From Candidatus Coatesiibacteriota bacterium (GTDB lineage: Bacteria > RBG-13-66-14), in the NCBI GenBank assembly GCA_014728185.1, contig WJMB01000356.1:1-22271 (forward strand): 22,271 bases of DNA, written 5' to 3'. Positions within the stretch are counted from its first letter, which is position 1. The number at the start of each line of letters is the position of its first letter. Below are positions 21,046-22,271 of the stretch, piece after piece. The position numbers and the translations under genes are program-made. The notes under the pieces are model-generated. The model did not search any database. It had not been told where the DNA came from and worked only from the letters and a program-made list of their open reading frames with translations.

Positions 21046-22271
21046 CTATCCCCGCGAGAGCTCGATGAGCTGCTCGACCAGGGCGCGCTCGTTGAAGGGC
21101 TTGGTGAGGAAGACCTCGACGCCCAGTTCCCGGGCGCGCTGGCGGTGCTTCTCGCCGGTGCGGGCGGTCAGGATCATCACCGGCAGATGTCGGGTCTTGC
21201 TGCTGCTCTTGATCTCGCTGATCAGCTCGTAGCCATGCATGCGGGGCATCTCGAGATCGGTGAGCACACAATCGAACTCGCGCTCGTCAAGGAGCTGGAG
21301 GGCTTCGAGGCCGTCGGCGGCGGTGCGCACCTCGAAACCGCGCCGGGAGAGCATCCGGCCGACGAAGTTGCGGATGCTGACCGAATCGTCGACGAGGAGC
21401 ACGCTGATGCCGTAGCCCTCGCCGGCGGTGTCGGGCACCAGGTCCAGGCGCTCCTCGCGCCGGGGTGCCGGTGTGGCGGTTTCGACAGCTGGTTCGACGG
21501 TTTCGACGGCGGCTTCGGCGGGGGCCTCTTCGACGCGGCGGCGCGCCCGGCGGGCGGCCGGGACGGCTCGGGCCGGGGCGGCCAGGTCGTCGGGGTTGAT
21601 GATCAGCGCCACGGTGCCGTCGCCCAGGGTGGTTGCTCCGCCGAACATCGGCAGGTTCTTCAGCAGACCGCCGGTGGGCTTGATGACCATCTCCTCCTTG
21701 CCCAGCAGGGTCTCGATGATCAGGGCCAACTGGCGCTCGCCGGAGCGGACGATGACGACGAAGCTGCCGATCTCGCCGTCGCCGGAGCCGAAGAGGCTGC
21801 CCAGACGGAGCACGGGGAGCAGCAGCTCTCGATGGCGGTAGACCTCGAGACCGGAGAGGGTGGTCAGCAGCTCGGTATCCAGGCTGAGGGTCTCCTCGAC
21901 CTCGACCAGGGGCAGGGCGTAGGTCTGACCGGCCACGCCGATGAACAGTCCTTCGCTGATGCCCAGGGTCAGGGGCAGCGTGAGGGTGAAGCGGGTGTGG
22001 GAGCCGGGCTGGGAGTCGATCTCAACAGCGCCGCGCATCTCCTTGAGCCGCTTCTCGACGATGTCCAGGCCGTAGCCGCGCCCGGCGGTTTCGGTGAGTT
22101 CAGCGGCGGTGGTGAAGCCCGGGGTGAAGATCAGCCGCCGCAGTTGGTCCTCTTCGAAGTGGCGGCGCTCCTCCCGGGTGATCAGCCCCAGCTCGACGGC
22201 GCGGTCGCCGATCTTGTGGGGATCGATACCGGCGCCGTCGTCGTAGACCTCGACGACGACGGAGTTGCCCA
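21046..22271 (-). CDS. cheA: CheA histidine kinase fused to a receiver domain, C-terminal part (5' partial)
   Basis: The frame is open to the right edge, so the start and the Hpt, dimerisation and P1-P3 parts lie outside. The visible 407 residues begin inside the ATP-binding domain: DDGAGID (G1 box), FTPGFTTA (F box) and GRGYGLDIV (G2 box), all intact. A CheW-like P5 domain follows (LPLTLGISEGLFIGVAGQTYALPLVEVEE up to LGDGTVALIINPDDL, about residues 95-230). A proline/alanine/glutamate linker leads to a receiver domain (about 287-407) with Asp-Asp in LLVDDS, the acceptor Asp in CVLTDLEMPRMHGYE, Thr in MILTART and Lys in FLTKPF. The kinase-receiver fusion is known from FrzE of Myxococcus and from PilL/ChpA-type kinases; the receiver may be the output or a phosphate sink. 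It is followed by cheB after 6 bases. No separate CheY is seen in the window. Confidence 0.95.
   Translation of the reverse strand, partial: GNSVVVEVYDDGAGIDPHKIGDRAVELGLITREERRHFEEDQLRRLIFTPGFTTAAELTETAGRGYGLDIVEKRLKEMRGAVEIDSQPGSHTRFTLTLPLTLGISEGLFIGVAGQTYALPLVEVEETLSLDTELLTTLSGLEVYRHRELLLPVLRLGSLFGSGDGEIGSFVVIVRSGERQLALIIETLLGKEEMVIKPTGGLLKNLPMFGGATTLGDGTVALIINPDDLAAPARAVPAARRARRRVEEAPAEAAVETVEPAVETATPAPRREERLDLVPDTAGEGYGISVLLVDDSVSIRNFVGRMLSRRGFEVRTAADGLEALQLLDEREFDCVLTDLEMPRMHGYELISEIKSSSKTRHLPVMILTARTGEKHRQRARELGVEVFLTKPFNERALVEQLIELSRG

Overview
The window is GC-rich, densely coded DNA from an unidentified diderm bacterium. Outer-membrane-type lipoproteins, ExbB/ExbD proton-channel proteins, TonB-like periplasmic domains and two peptidoglycan-active enzymes all imply an inner and an outer membrane. 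The gene families resemble those of Myxococcota and of some GC-rich candidate phyla. No rRNA, tRNA or housekeeping marker is present, so I do not assign a phylum.

Left part, + strand (1-6091): the C-terminal end of a coiled-coil protein with an acidic Asp/Glu/Ser/Thr tail; a very large TPR lipoprotein with a similar acidic repeat tail; a secreted protein with a galactose-binding-like beta-sandwich; and a small signal-peptide/membrane protein. A 750-base non-coding stretch with tandem repeats and hairpins follows.

Centre, + strand (6845-9973): a tight operon of an ExbB/TolQ-type channel protein, two different ExbD/TolR-type proteins, and a one-pass protein with a cytoplasmic FHA-like domain and a periplasmic AgmX/TonB-like C-terminal domain. 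The first ExbD carries Asn where the proton-carrying Asp is expected; the second keeps Asp. A strong hairpin lies downstream. Next come an NTF2-like lipoprotein and an M23 peptidase (10560-12044), ending in a perfect 12-bp terminator hairpin that faces a convergent LUD-domain gene.

Right part, - strand (13249-22271), in transcription order: a CheA kinase fused to a receiver domain (cut by the window edge), cheB, two small CheW-like genes overlapping by 4 nt, a GYF-domain/coiled-coil/TM/TonB-like protein (AgmX/GltJ-like) with its own likely promoter, a large membrane-anchored lytic-transglycosylase-like protein, and a lipoprotein. Two copies of a ~185-bp long hairpin element with compensatory differences lie directly downstream of the transglycosylase and cheB stop codons.

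Taken together (inference): a proton-driven ExbB/ExbD2 motor, two TonB-like transducers with different cytoplasmic sensor domains (FHA and GYF), a TPR lipoprotein, cell-wall remodelling enzymes and a CheA-receiver/CheB/CheW pathway resemble the parts list of the Myxococcus Agl-Glt gliding/trafficking machine controlled by a Frz-type chemosensory system. Whether this one drives gliding, envelope trafficking or something else cannot be told from sequence alone.
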